Shown: positions 39,434 to 48,190 of the stretch, in pieces
Layout of the letters: each line of letters opens with the position of its first letter
Numbering within the stretch: position 1 is the first letter of the stretch
From: Pseudomonas libanensis
GTDB taxonomy: Bacteria > Pseudomonadota > Gammaproteobacteria > Pseudomonadales > Pseudomonadaceae
NCBI RefSeq assembly: GCF_001439685.1
Contig: NZ_JYLH01000001.1
Span: 372,001-436,000 of the forward strand
Direction of reading: 5' to 3'
DNA: 64,000 bases
Program-made: the position numbers and the translations under genes
Notes under the pieces: generated by a model
What the model was told of the DNA's origin: nothing
The model's input: only the letters and a program-made list of their open reading frames with translations
Database searches by the model: none

Positions 39434-40495
39434 TTGCGGGTTCTGGTAATCAAGACCTCATCCCTGGGCGACGTGATCCATGCCTTGCCGGCCCTCACTG
39501 ATGCAGCACGGGCGATTCCCGGCATTCGGTTCGACTGGGTGGTGGAAGAAGGCTTTGCCGAAATCCCCACCTGGCACCCGGCGGTCGACAAGGTCATCCC
39601 GGTGGCGATTCGCCGCTGGCGCAAGAACCTCTGGCAAACCGTCAAGAGCGGTGAATGGCGGCGCTTCAAGCAGGCGGTGCAGTCGACCAAATATGACCTG
39701 GTGATCGATGCCCAGGGCTTGCTCAAAAGTGCCTGGCTGACCCGCTATGTGCGGGCGCCCATCGCCGGCTTCGACAAAGATTCTGCGCGTGAACCTCTGG
39801 CTGCGCGCTTTTATTCCCGGCGCCTGGCCGTGGCCCGTGGGCAGCATGCGGTGGAGCGCTTGCGCCAGCTATTCGCCGTGGCCCTGGGCTACGACCTGCC
39901 CCAACGCCTGGGCGACTACGGCCTGAGCGTTGAAAAGCTGCTCGGCCTGCCGCCGAAAAAACCGTTCGTATTGCTGCTGCACGGCACCACCTGGGACACC
40001 AAGCACTGGCCCGAAGCCTACTGGCGCGAGCTGGCCGAACGCATGGGCCGCCTGGGCGTGGACGTGAAGCTGCCCTGGGGCAACGCCGCTGAAAAGGCCC
40101 GGGCCGAGCGCCTGGCCCAGGGCCTGCCCAACGCCGAAGTGTTGCCCAAGCTCAACCTGGCGGGCGTGGCTCGTGTCTTGGCGAGCGCCCGTGCCTGCGT
40201 GGCCGTCGACACCGGCCTTGGCCACTTGGCGGCGGCATTGGACGTGCCGACCATTTCCCTGTTCGGCCCCACCAACCCAGGCCTCACCGGCGCCTACGGC
40301 AAGGGCCAGATTCACTTGGCCAGCGACTGGCCGTGTGCGCCTTGCCTGCAAAAACAGTGCACTTATCAACCCACTGCCGACGACCTGCGGCGGTTCGACA
40401 TCGCACGCGAGTCGCCCCTGTGCTTCACGCGCTTGAACCCTGAGCGTGTCGCAAGCCGGCTGAGCACGTTGTTACTGGCCGAGGAGCAGCACTGA
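39434..40495 (+). CDS. waaC: LPS heptosyltransferase I
   Basis: The 353-residue GT9 enzyme begins RVLVIKTSSLGDVIHALPAL, the usual WaaC N-terminus, and has the donor-site motif VDTGLGHLAAALDVP. It attaches the first heptose to Kdo. No ATG fits; the best start is TTG at 39434, one base after the waaF stop, with AGG about 9 bases upstream. The stop overlaps the waaG start (TGATG). A farther in-frame start at 39389 lies within waaF and is not supported. Confidence 0.95.
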   Translation: MRVLVIKTSSLGDVIHALPALTDAARAIPGIRFDWVVEEGFAEIPTWHPAVDKVIPVAIRRWRKNLWQTVKSGEWRRFKQAVQSTKYDLVIDAQGLLKSAWLTRYVRAPIAGFDKDSAREPLAARFYSRRLAVARGQHAVERLRQLFAVALGYDLPQRLGDYGLSVEKLLGLPPKKPFVLLLHGTTWDTKHWPEAYWRELAERMGRLGVDVKLPWGNAAEKARAERLAQGLPNAEVLPKLNLAGVARVLASARACVAVDTGLGHLAAALDVPTISLFGPTNPGLTGAYGKGQIHLASDWPCAPCLQKQCTYQPTADDLRRFDIARESPLCFTRLNPERVASRLSTLLLAEEQH

Positions 40496-41619
40496 TGCAA
40501 CTGGCTTTTGTTTTGTACAAGTACTTCCCTTTCGGTGGCCTGCAGCGCGACTTCATGCGCATCGCCCTGGAGTGCCAGCAGCGCGGCCACAGCATTCGGG
40601 TGTACACCCTGATCTGGGAAGGCGACATCCCGCCAGGCTTTGAGGTGCTGGTAGCGCCGGTCAAGGCCTTGGTCAACCACCGTCGCAACGAAAAGCTCTA
40701 CGCCTGGATCCAGGCCGACCTGGCAAAGCGCCCGGTGGACCGCGTGGTGGGGTTCAACAAGATGCCGGGGCTGGACCTGTACTTTGCCGCCGACGGTGTG
40801 TTTGAGGACAAGGCCCAGACCCTGCGCAACCCGATGTATCGCTGGTTCGGGCGCTACAAGCACTTTGCCGAATACGAGCGCGCCGTGTTCGATAAAAACG
40901 CCAAGACGCAGATCATGGTGTTGTCCGAGCATCAGCAGCAGCTGTTTACCCAGTATTACGGCACCCAGGCCGAGCGTTTTCACCTGTTGCCACCGGGTAT
41001 TGCCCGCGACCGCCGTGCCCCGCCGAACGCCGCCGAGATCCGCGCCGAGTTCCGCGCTGAATTCGGCTTGGCCGAGGATGATCTGCTGTTGGTGCAGATC
41101 GGTTCGGGGTTCAAGACCAAGGGCGTCGACCGCAGCCTTAAGGCCTTGGCCGCATTGCCTTCGAAGCTGAAGAAACGCACCCGGCTGTTTGTAATCGGCC
41201 AGGACGACCCCAAGGTATTCCAATTGCAGAGTGCTGCATTGGGTCTTGGCGACCAGGTGCAGTTCTTCAAGGGGCGCAGTGATATTCCGCGCTTCCTGCT
41301 GGGTGCCGACTTGCTGATCCACCCTGCTTATAACGAGGCGGCCGGAATGGTGCTGGTCGAAGCGGTGGTCGCCGGCCTCCCGGTACTGGTGAGCCAGGTG
41401 TGCGGCTATGCGTTCTACATCGACAAGGCCCAGAGCGGCCGGGTGTTGGACGAGCCGTTCGAGCAAGCCCAGCTCAACCGGTATCTGGTCGATATGCTCG
41501 ACGACCCACAAGCGCGTGCGACCTGGAGTCGCAATGGTCTGGCCTTCGCCGAGACGGCCGACCTCTTTAGCATGCCGCAGTACGCTGCGGACCTGATTCT
41601 GGCGGAGCCAAACCGATGA
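40495..41619 (+). CDS. waaG: LPS core glycosyltransferase WaaG (GT4)
   Basis: The 374-residue GT4 enzyme has the N-terminal acceptor motif FPFGGLQRDFMRIA and the C-terminal donor motif HPAYNEAAGMVLVEAVVAGLPVL containing the EX7E pair. It adds the first outer-core hexose to heptose II. It overlaps waaC by 1 base and waaP by 4, so the operon is translationally coupled. Confidence 0.95.
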   Translation: MQLAFVLYKYFPFGGLQRDFMRIALECQQRGHSIRVYTLIWEGDIPPGFEVLVAPVKALVNHRRNEKLYAWIQADLAKRPVDRVVGFNKMPGLDLYFAADGVFEDKAQTLRNPMYRWFGRYKHFAEYERAVFDKNAKTQIMVLSEHQQQLFTQYYGTQAERFHLLPPGIARDRRAPPNAAEIRAEFRAEFGLAEDDLLLVQIGSGFKTKGVDRSLKALAALPSKLKKRTRLFVIGQDDPKVFQLQSAALGLGDQVQFFKGRSDIPRFLLGADLLIHPAYNEAAGMVLVEAVVAGLPVLVSQVCGYAFYIDKAQSGRVLDEPFEQAQLNRYLVDMLDDPQARATWSRNGLAFAETADLFSMPQYAADLILAEPNR

Positions 41620-42422
41620 AGTTGATTCTTGCCGAACCCTTCAAGACCCTCTGGGCCGGGCGCGATGCGTTCGCCGAGGTCGAGAAGCTGCAAGGCCAGG
41701 TGTTCCGCGAGCTGGCCGCTCGCCGTACGTTGCGTACGGTGGTCGAGGGCCAGCCTTATTTTGTGAAGATCCACCGTGGCATCGGCTGGGGCGAAATCCT
41801 CAAGAACCTGGTCACGGCCAAGTTGCCGGTATTGGGCGCGGGCCAGGAGTGGCTGGCGATCCAGCGCTTGCAGGAACTCGGCGTGCCGACCATGACTGCC
41901 GTGGCGTTTGGCGAAAAAGGCAGCAACCCGGCCGACCAGCATTCGTTTATTGTCACCCGGGAACTGACCCCGATTATCAGCCTGGAAGACTTGACCCTCG
42001 ACTGGGTCAAGCAACCGCCCGTGCCAGCCATCAAGCATGCCTTGACCCTTGAGCTGGCGCGTACCGTCGGCGCGATGCACCGCGGCGGCGTCAACCACCG
42101 TGACTGCTACCTCTGTCATTTCCTGTTGCACACCGACCAGCCCATCAGCGTCGACAACCTCAAGCTGTCGGTGATCGACCTGCACCGTGCCCAGGTGCGT
42201 GCGACGATCCCCGTGCGTTGGCGCAACAAAGACCTGGCCGGCCTGTATTACTCTGCGTTGGAGATCGGCTTGACCCAGCGCGACAAGCTGCGTTTTCTCA
42301 AGGCCTACTTCCAGCAGCCGCTGCGCGAGATCCTGGCCGAGCAAACTGCGCTGTTGTCTGCGCTGGAACGCATGGCAGCAAAGCTGTATGCGCGTAAACA
42401 ACGATACGGGGATGCGATCTGA
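41616..42422 (+). CDS. waaP: LPS core heptose I kinase WaaP
   Basis: The 268-residue kinase-fold protein has YFVKIHRGIGWGEILKNL (nucleotide-binding lysine), the catalytic segment GGVNHRDCYLCHFLL and the metal-binding VIDLHRAQ, the WaaP/RfaP pattern. It phosphorylates heptose I; in P. aeruginosa this activity is essential. It overlaps waaG and the next kinase gene. Confidence 0.95.
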   Translation: MKLILAEPFKTLWAGRDAFAEVEKLQGQVFRELAARRTLRTVVEGQPYFVKIHRGIGWGEILKNLVTAKLPVLGAGQEWLAIQRLQELGVPTMTAVAFGEKGSNPADQHSFIVTRELTPIISLEDLTLDWVKQPPVPAIKHALTLELARTVGAMHRGGVNHRDCYLCHFLLHTDQPISVDNLKLSVIDLHRAQVRATIPVRWRNKDLAGLYYSALEIGLTQRDKLRFLKAYFQQPLREILAEQTALLSALERMAAKLYARKQRYGDAI

Positions 42423-43156
42423 TGGCGGGTTGGAACCTGGAACCTGCCTACGCCGCCCTGGCGGATGACTTTGGAAGCCTGGACGCGGTGTTCGCTCTGC
42501 AAGGCGAGCGGCTGACCCGCGACCCGTTGTCGGAGGTGATCCGGGTGGAGCGTGGCGGGGTCAATTATTACGTCAAACGCTACGTAGGTGCCGGCAAGGG
42601 CCTGCGTCGTTACCTGGGCAGGCCGCGGGTGAAGTCCGAATGGCAGAACCTCAAGCGTTTCGCCAAATGGGGCATCCCTACGGCTGACGTAGTTGCCTGG
42701 GGCCTGGACCGCAAGGGCCTGGCCTACAACCGCGGCGCCATGATCACCCGTGAATTGCCCAGGACCGAAGACCTGTCGGTGCTGGCCGAGCGTAATGACG
42801 AACGCCTGAAAGACCCCCGTTGGGTCGATGGCATCAGCCGTCAGCTCGCCGAATACACGCGGACCATGCACGACCATCGCTTCACCCACAACGACTTGAA
42901 GTGGCGCAACCTGCTGGTGGACGACCAGCGCACCCTGTACCTGATCGACTGCCCCAACGGTGATTTCTGGCGCGGTTTCTGGCTCAAGTACCGCATCACC
43001 AAGGACCTGGCCTGCCTGGACAAAGTCGCCAAGTATCACTTGTCGGCCACCCAGCGCCTGCGTTTCTACCTGCAATATCGTCAACGCTCGCACCTGACGG
43101 CGTCGGACAAACAGCGGATTCGCCATGTGGTGAAGTTTTTCGAGGGACGCGAATGA
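42422..43156 (+). CDS. LPS core kinase (WapP-like)
   Basis: The 244-residue protein is a second small kinase of the lipopolysaccharide kinase family, with YYVKRYVGAGKG (lysine), the catalytic loop FTHNDLKWRNLL and the metal-binding LYLIDCPNGD. It should phosphorylate a further core heptose position. Its position directly after waaP corresponds, from memory, to PA5008 (wapP). It overlaps both neighbours by 1-4 bases. Confidence 0.88.
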   Translation: MAGWNLEPAYAALADDFGSLDAVFALQGERLTRDPLSEVIRVERGGVNYYVKRYVGAGKGLRRYLGRPRVKSEWQNLKRFAKWGIPTADVVAWGLDRKGLAYNRGAMITRELPRTEDLSVLAERNDERLKDPRWVDGISRQLAEYTRTMHDHRFTHNDLKWRNLLVDDQRTLYLIDCPNGDFWRGFWLKYRITKDLACLDKVAKYHLSATQRLRFYLQYRQRSHLTASDKQRIRHVVKFFEGRE

Positions 43157-43905
43157 GTGACTTCCTGGCGGCCGAAGACCGCGCTCTGCTTGAGCGCAAC
43201 GGCCTGGCGACCTTCGACGCCCTCTGGGCCAAGCAACTGGATGCGGTGGATGAGCCAAACACCAGCGGCGACGGTTGGAGCAGTGTGTATCGCCTGGAGC
43301 TTGAGGGGCAGGGTTACTACCTCAAGCGCCAGAGCAACTACCTCACGCGCACCTTGCACCGGCCGTTCGGCGAGCCGAGTTTTGCCCGCGAGTTTCGCAA
43401 CATCAGCCTGTATCGAAAGCTCGGCATTCCGGCCCTGCAAGCGGCGTTCTTCGGTGAGCGCAAGGTCAAGGGCGAGCGCCGGGCGATGCTGCTCACCCGT
43501 GCGTTGGATGGCTGGAATGACCTGGATTCGTTGCTGGAGCAGTGGGCGCAATTGAACGCAGCCCAGCACGGTGCGATCCTGTTGGCGTGCGGCAAGCTGG
43601 CGCGTCATCTGCACAGCGTCGGGCAGGTGCATGGCTGTTTTTACCCCAAGCATATTTTCCTGCAGCCTGCCGGTGAGGGTTACGCCGCGCAGTTGATCGA
43701 CCTGGAGAAAACCCGCCCGCTGTTGTTCGGCTGGCGTGACCGGGTCAAGGACCTGGAGCCGCTGCTGCGCCGCGCACCGCAATGGTCCGATGCGCAAGTG
43801 CGCCAACTGCTGACGGCGTATCTTGAACAGCCCGAGGACAGTGCCTTGGTATCCACATGGCTTCAACGCTTGACCGCACGCCGCAGCCACAAGGAGAACC
43901 GCTGA
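43153..43905 (+). CDS. LPS core kinase, InaA family (WapQ-like)
   Basis: The 250-residue protein has the InaA/lipopolysaccharide kinase fold: YYLKRQSNYLTRT (lysine), the loop VHGCFYPKHIFLQ and the metal-binding LIDLEKTRP. The catalytic aspartate of the usual HxD loop reads HGCFYPKH here, as in other InaA-type members. It probably modifies core heptose. The start overlaps the previous gene (ATGA) and the stop overlaps the next start. Confidence 0.86.
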   Translation: MSDFLAAEDRALLERNGLATFDALWAKQLDAVDEPNTSGDGWSSVYRLELEGQGYYLKRQSNYLTRTLHRPFGEPSFAREFRNISLYRKLGIPALQAAFFGERKVKGERRAMLLTRALDGWNDLDSLLEQWAQLNAAQHGAILLACGKLARHLHSVGQVHGCFYPKHIFLQPAGEGYAAQLIDLEKTRPLLFGWRDRVKDLEPLLRRAPQWSDAQVRQLLTAYLEQPEDSALVSTWLQRLTARRSHKENR

Positions 43906-45356
43906 TGCGCCTATCCGAGCTGAAAAATGTTGGCCGTTCCCCCAGCCTGCCGTTGACTATCGACTTGGCAGATGCCGCCGGCCCAGGGCAGCTGCAACTG
44001 CTGAGCCTGTTGCGGGTGTTGCCTGGGCAGCGCTATGTGGGCGCGGCGGTTTGGCGCGGTCGCCCGGTGTTGGCCAAGCTGCTGGTGGGCAGCAAGGCGG
44101 CGCGGCATTTTCAGCGCGAGCTCAAGGGCGTGCGTTTGTTGGCCGAGCAGGGCCTGACCACGCCGTTGTTGCTGGCCGATGGCTTGCAGGAGGGCGAGGG
44201 CGGCTGGCTGCTGTTTGAATTTATCGAGGGCGCCCAAAGCCTGGCCGACGCCTGGCGCGCCGTCGAGAGCCTGCCGCCGTTGGCGGACGAACAAACCGCC
44301 GTGCTCGCCGAAGCGCTCGGTGCGATTGCCCAGATGCACGCCAAAGGCCTGTGGCAGGAAGACCTGCACCTGGACAATCTGCTGCGCCAGGATGGCAAGT
44401 TGTATTTGATTGATGGCGCCGGTATTCGTGTCGAGGAGCCGGGCAAGCCACTGTCGCGCAATCGAGTGCTGGAAAACCTCGGCGTGTTTTTTGCCCAATT
44501 GCCCAAAAACCTCGAACCCTTTACCGAAGAATTGCTGGTGTATTACCTGCTCGGCAATGGCGAACATGCCTTGCCCCTGGAAGCCCTGGAAAAGCAGGTA
44601 CGCAAAGTCAGCGCCTGGCGCTTGAAAGATTTCCTCGACAAGACCGGTCGAGAGTGCACGCTGTTCAGCGTGGTACGTGGCGCCTTTGCCCTGCGTGCGA
44701 TCCGTCGCGAAGAAGAGGCGGCCATGCTGCCGGTGCTGGAGCAGGCGGATGCGTTGCTCGATCAGGGCCACCTGTACAAGACCGGCGGCGCGGCCAGCGT
44801 GGGCAAGGTCGAGGTGGCCGCTCGGCCGCTGGTGATCAAGCGCTACAACATCAAGGGCTTTGCTCATTGGCTCAAGCGCTTCTGGCGCCCGAGCCGCGCC
44901 TGGCATTCCTGGCGCGAGGGTAACCGTCTGGCCTTCCTGGGTTTTGCCACGCCCACGCCGCTGGCAGTGCTGGAGAAACGGTTCCTGTGGTTGCGCAGCC
45001 GTGCCTACCTGGTCACCGAATACCTGCCGGGGCCGGACATCATCGAGCGCTTTGCGCCGTATGTGGAGAGCGGCAATGCGCCCGAGAGCGAGTTGCAGGC
45101 ACTGGACCAGTTGTTTGCCGACTTGATCCGCGAGCGCATCAGCCATGGGGATTTCAAAGGCCATAACCTGTTCTGGAGTGACGGGCGCTGGGCGATGATT
45201 GATCTGGATGCCATGTGCCAGCACTCATCCGCTGCCAGCTTTGCGCCGGCCTATGCCAAAGACCGTGCAAGGTTTATGCGTAATTGGCCGCAAGGCAGTG
45301 CGTTGTATCGGGTGATTGATCAGCGGTTGCCCAAAGAGGCGGGTGTCGGCAGTTAA
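43905..45356 (+). CDS. Tandem kinase-fold protein of the LPS core operon (PA5006-like)
   Basis: The 483-residue protein contains two kinase-like lobes. The first has PVLAKLLVGSKAARHFQREL, the loop GLWQEDLHLDNLL and YLIDGAG. The second has PLVIKRYNIKGFAHWLKRFW, the loop RISHGDFKGHNLF with a full HGD motif, and WAMIDLDAM. The second lobe looks more canonical. It closes the waa operon and corresponds from memory to PA5006. The start at 43905 overlaps the previous stop; a frame open from 43857 lies inside the previous gene. Its substrate is unproven; core phosphorylation or its regulation is inferred. Confidence 0.82.
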   Translation: MRLSELKNVGRSPSLPLTIDLADAAGPGQLQLLSLLRVLPGQRYVGAAVWRGRPVLAKLLVGSKAARHFQRELKGVRLLAEQGLTTPLLLADGLQEGEGGWLLFEFIEGAQSLADAWRAVESLPPLADEQTAVLAEALGAIAQMHAKGLWQEDLHLDNLLRQDGKLYLIDGAGIRVEEPGKPLSRNRVLENLGVFFAQLPKNLEPFTEELLVYYLLGNGEHALPLEALEKQVRKVSAWRLKDFLDKTGRECTLFSVVRGAFALRAIRREEEAAMLPVLEQADALLDQGHLYKTGGAASVGKVEVAARPLVIKRYNIKGFAHWLKRFWRPSRAWHSWREGNRLAFLGFATPTPLAVLEKRFLWLRSRAYLVTEYLPGPDIIERFAPYVESGNAPESELQALDQLFADLIRERISHGDFKGHNLFWSDGRWAMIDLDAMCQHSSAASFAPAYAKDRARFMRNWPQGSALYRVIDQRLPKEAGVGS

Positions 45357-45360
45357 ACCT

Positions 45361-45432
45361 ATCGCGGGCAAGCCCGCTCCCACACTTGATCTGTGAACGC
45401 GGTCAAAATGTGGGAGCGGGCTTGCCCGCGAT
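45361..45432. repeat. REP pair in reversed (head-out) orientation
   Basis: Two REP units (ATCGCGGGCAAGCCCGCTCC and inverse) face opposite to every other pair in the window: the TGTGGGAGC ends point inwards across 24 bases. It lies between the convergent waa operon and the TonB receptor gene. Confidence 0.88.
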
Positions 45433-45454
45433 GGCGCCCGTCCAGGCGCTGCAT

Positions 45455-47533
45455 TCAGAACTGGTACTGCGCCCCAGCCCCCGCATACCACGATCGCCCC
45501 GGCGCTGCTTCGTAATAGCGGCTATTGCCATCCCCCACGATCACCGACCCTACATACTGACGATCCAGCAGATTATCCAGGCGCAGGGTCTGGTGAAAGG
45601 TCCAGTGCTCTACCTTCTGCTCAAACCGTGCGCGCCAGTTGAAGACGCTGTAGGCCGGTGCGGCATGTTGCTGGTTGGTGTCTTCTACATAGACCTTGCT
45701 GCGGTATACACCTTCGATGGCGGTGCTGACCCAGTCCCGTGGTTTCCAGTTCAGTTCTGCAAACAGGGTGGTTTGTGGCACGCCGGGGAGGTAGTTGCCT
45801 TTGTCGATGGTGTTGGCGCCGCTGGCAAAGTCGCTGTCGTAGGTTGCGTGCAGGCGGGTGTAGGCGAGGCTGGTGCTCCAATGGTCGCTCAGTTGGCTTT
45901 CAACACCCAGTTCGAAGCCGCGGCGCAATGTGCGGCCGGCGTTCTGGTAGCTGGTACGGCCACCGATGGATTGCTGCACCACCAGTTCGTCCTCGGTGGT
46001 GATCTGGAAAACGGCGGCGTTGATCCGCGTGTTGTTTAGTTGCGCTTTCACACCCATTTCATATTGCGTACTTTCAGACGGCTTCAAGCCGAAGTTGAAG
46101 CCCTCGGTGTTGCCTGGTGCATAGGCCAGCTCGGCCTGGGTCGGGGTTTCAAAGCCTTTGCCTGCGCTGACGTAGCCGTGCAGGTCGGGGGTGAACGCAT
46201 ACATCACGCTCATCGACGGTGTGTTTTTCTGGTAGGTCTTGTTGCCGCTGGCGTCGCCATTGCTGAGGAACTGATCGTCAACGTCCATCTGCATCGTGCT
46301 GTGGCGCACGCCGGCCTGCAGGGTCCAGCGGTCGAGGGCCCAGTTGGCTTGGATATACGGGTCGAGGCTGCGAGCCGTGTCGATTTCGTCGCGGCGTAAT
46401 TGGCCTTTCACGCCGAGGGTGTTGCCGCTGTAGTTCTGATAGCCATGGCGGTTGTCTTCGCTTTGGTCGAAGTCCAGGCCGGTAATGATCATCAGATCGC
46501 CAGGCGCGCTTTCGATGGGCTGCATCCAGCGCACGCTGCCGCCGTAGAACTTACGGTCAAATTGCACCACGCCGCCACCGCGTTCGTTGGCGGGCGTGCC
46601 CTTGGGGATCGACAGGTACTGAATCACACTACGGCGCCCGGTGTAGGCATTGACCTGCAAGGTCGCGCCACCGAAATACCGCTCGTAATTCATCCCCAGT
46701 TGCTGATGATCGATACTTTTGCGCGTGTTGTAGTTCAGCGCATTGGCGCTTACCGAGCGCGGGTCGGCCTTGTACGCTGCCCAGGTCTGCCCCAGTGGAT
46801 CCTGCGTACCGTTCTGCTCCAGGCTGCTGTAGATCAACGCCAGCTTACTGTCGTCATCCGGCTGCAAGTTGAGCTTGGCGAAGGTCTGGTCACGGCGGGC
46901 GCTGCTGTGATCCCGGTAGCCGTTGGTGTCCATGCGCGAAGCATCCAGCACGAATCCGGCACCGTTGGCCGCGCCTTCAGCGCTCAGGTGGTTCTTGCTC
47001 AGCCCGTCGCTGCCCACCAGGGTTTCGGCGCCGATGTGCGGAGGGCCTTCGCCGTCGCGGGAGAACATCTGGATTACGCCGCCGGCGTTGCTGCCATACA
47101 GCGTCGCCGCCGGGCCGCGCAGCACTTCGATACGCTCGGCGGTGTCGAGGTTGAAGGTGGCAGCCTGGCCCTGACCATCCGGGGTACTGGCGGGGATGCC
47201 ATCGGCGACCAGCTTGATACCGCGCACGCCAAACGCCGAACGGGCGCCGAAGCCGCGGGATGAAATTTGCAAGTCCTGTGCATAGTTCTGGCGGTTCTGC
47301 ACCACCAGGCCGGGCACGCGGGACAGGGCTTCGGAGGCGTTGATGCCCAATTGTCCCTCGCTGATTTGCTCACGGCTGATACCGTCCACCGAATACGGCA
47401 GGTCGAAGGTCGGGCTGGCGCTGCGCGAGCCGGTGACCACGCTGGGGTCCAGGATCAGGGGCGCATTGTCGGCCTGGGCGGTGTTACACAGGCCCAGCAG
47501 TAAGGCAAGGCAGGTTGGAGCAGAAGGAGTCAT
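45455..47533 (-). CDS. TonB-dependent outer-membrane receptor, PqqU/YncD-like
   Basis: The 692-residue protein has a signal peptide (cut after AQA, residue 21), a plug domain and a 22-strand barrel ending in aromatic Phe (AGAGAQYQF). The plug segment GLVVQNRQNYAQDLQISSRG, the following GIPASTPDGQGQ and the C-terminal YVGSVIVGDGNSRYYEAAPG closely resemble E. coli YncD (PqqU), which takes up pyrroloquinoline quinone. I infer that ligand only from this likeness. No biosynthetic or regulatory gene is attached; it stands alone between REPs and a lipoprotein gene. Confidence 0.85.
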   Translation of the reverse strand: MTPSAPTCLALLLGLCNTAQADNAPLILDPSVVTGSRSASPTFDLPYSVDGISREQISEGQLGINASEALSRVPGLVVQNRQNYAQDLQISSRGFGARSAFGVRGIKLVADGIPASTPDGQGQAATFNLDTAERIEVLRGPAATLYGSNAGGVIQMFSRDGEGPPHIGAETLVGSDGLSKNHLSAEGAANGAGFVLDASRMDTNGYRDHSSARRDQTFAKLNLQPDDDSKLALIYSSLEQNGTQDPLGQTWAAYKADPRSVSANALNYNTRKSIDHQQLGMNYERYFGGATLQVNAYTGRRSVIQYLSIPKGTPANERGGGVVQFDRKFYGGSVRWMQPIESAPGDLMIITGLDFDQSEDNRHGYQNYSGNTLGVKGQLRRDEIDTARSLDPYIQANWALDRWTLQAGVRHSTMQMDVDDQFLSNGDASGNKTYQKNTPSMSVMYAFTPDLHGYVSAGKGFETPTQAELAYAPGNTEGFNFGLKPSESTQYEMGVKAQLNNTRINAAVFQITTEDELVVQQSIGGRTSYQNAGRTLRRGFELGVESQLSDHWSTSLAYTRLHATYDSDFASGANTIDKGNYLPGVPQTTLFAELNWKPRDWVSTAIEGVYRSKVYVEDTNQQHAAPAYSVFNWRARFEQKVEHWTFHQTLRLDNLLDRQYVGSVIVGDGNSRYYEAAPGRSWYAGAGAQYQF

Positions 47534-47735
47534 GAAAAGGCCGGTTGGTAGCGCGCAAGTGAGGGGCGTAGGCGAAAATGTTACAAGTTTAACGACTCGT
47601 CCTCTGATTTGCCGAAATCCTTACCGCTGGGCGCAATGGGATGCTTCCTACGCTTAGCGTCGACTGCGTAAGCCTGAAGCCTTGGTTCTGTGGTGTTAGG
47701 TTTTCGGTCTTTTTAACAAACAAGAAGAATCAACT

Positions 47736-48071
47736 ATGCGGACTCCTATTCTGAGGTTGCTGGTATTGCTGGGAATATCGTTGCTCATGGGCGGCTGCGG
47801 CACTACGACCACGGTGCTGCGTGGCGATGACGTCACTGTTCTGGACCTCAAGAGGAAGAAAACCTACTGCAACTCTGTTCCGCGTGTTTATAGCGGCGTG
47901 GTTTATGACTTGTGTGTCTTGCATGGACCGCCGAACTCCGCAAGTGATCTCTCGTTGAATGGTATTCCCTGGGCCATTCTTGATGTGCCCGTTTCTGCTG
48001 TCCTGGACACGCTCGTCCTGCCCTACACGATCTACCGCCAAAGCGCGGACGGCAGCATTGAGCTGCGCTAA
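47736..48071 (+). CDS. YceK/YidQ-family lipoprotein
   Basis: The 111-residue protein has a lipoprotein signal (MRTPILRLLVLLGISLLMGGC) with the lipobox LMGGC and modified Cys21. The mature part contains YSGVVYDLCVLHGPP and the Pro/Leu-rich DVPVSAVLDTLVLPYTIYRQ typical of the YceK/YidQ (DUF1375) family of unknown role. Residue +2 is Gly, so outer-membrane sorting is expected. It is followed 119 bp later by wapO but has its own leader. Confidence 0.88.
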   Translation: MRTPILRLLVLLGISLLMGGCGTTTTVLRGDDVTVLDLKRKKTYCNSVPRVYSGVVYDLCVLHGPPNSASDLSLNGIPWAILDVPVSAVLDTLVLPYTIYRQSADGSIELR

Positions 48072-48093
48072 CAGCTTCCCACTGCTTTTAAGC

Positions 48094-48163
48094 TATAATC
48101 CCGCCCTTTAGCTGTTTCTCGCCCAGGCGAGAGGCACACTTTTTTCAGGCGCGATGCGCCTGC
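48094..48163 (+). promoter_or_regulatory. Promoter and two-hairpin leader before wapO
   Basis: A perfect -10 box TATAAT lies at 48094-48099; no good -35 is visible. Downstream are two hairpins, CTCGCC-CA-GGCGAG (48118-48131) and CAGGCGC-GAT-GCGCCTG (48146-48162), inside the leader of the wapO operon. They could act as mRNA control or stabilising elements. Confidence 0.45.
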
Positions 48164-48190
48164 ATGCAGACTAAAAGAGGCTAGACCCCT

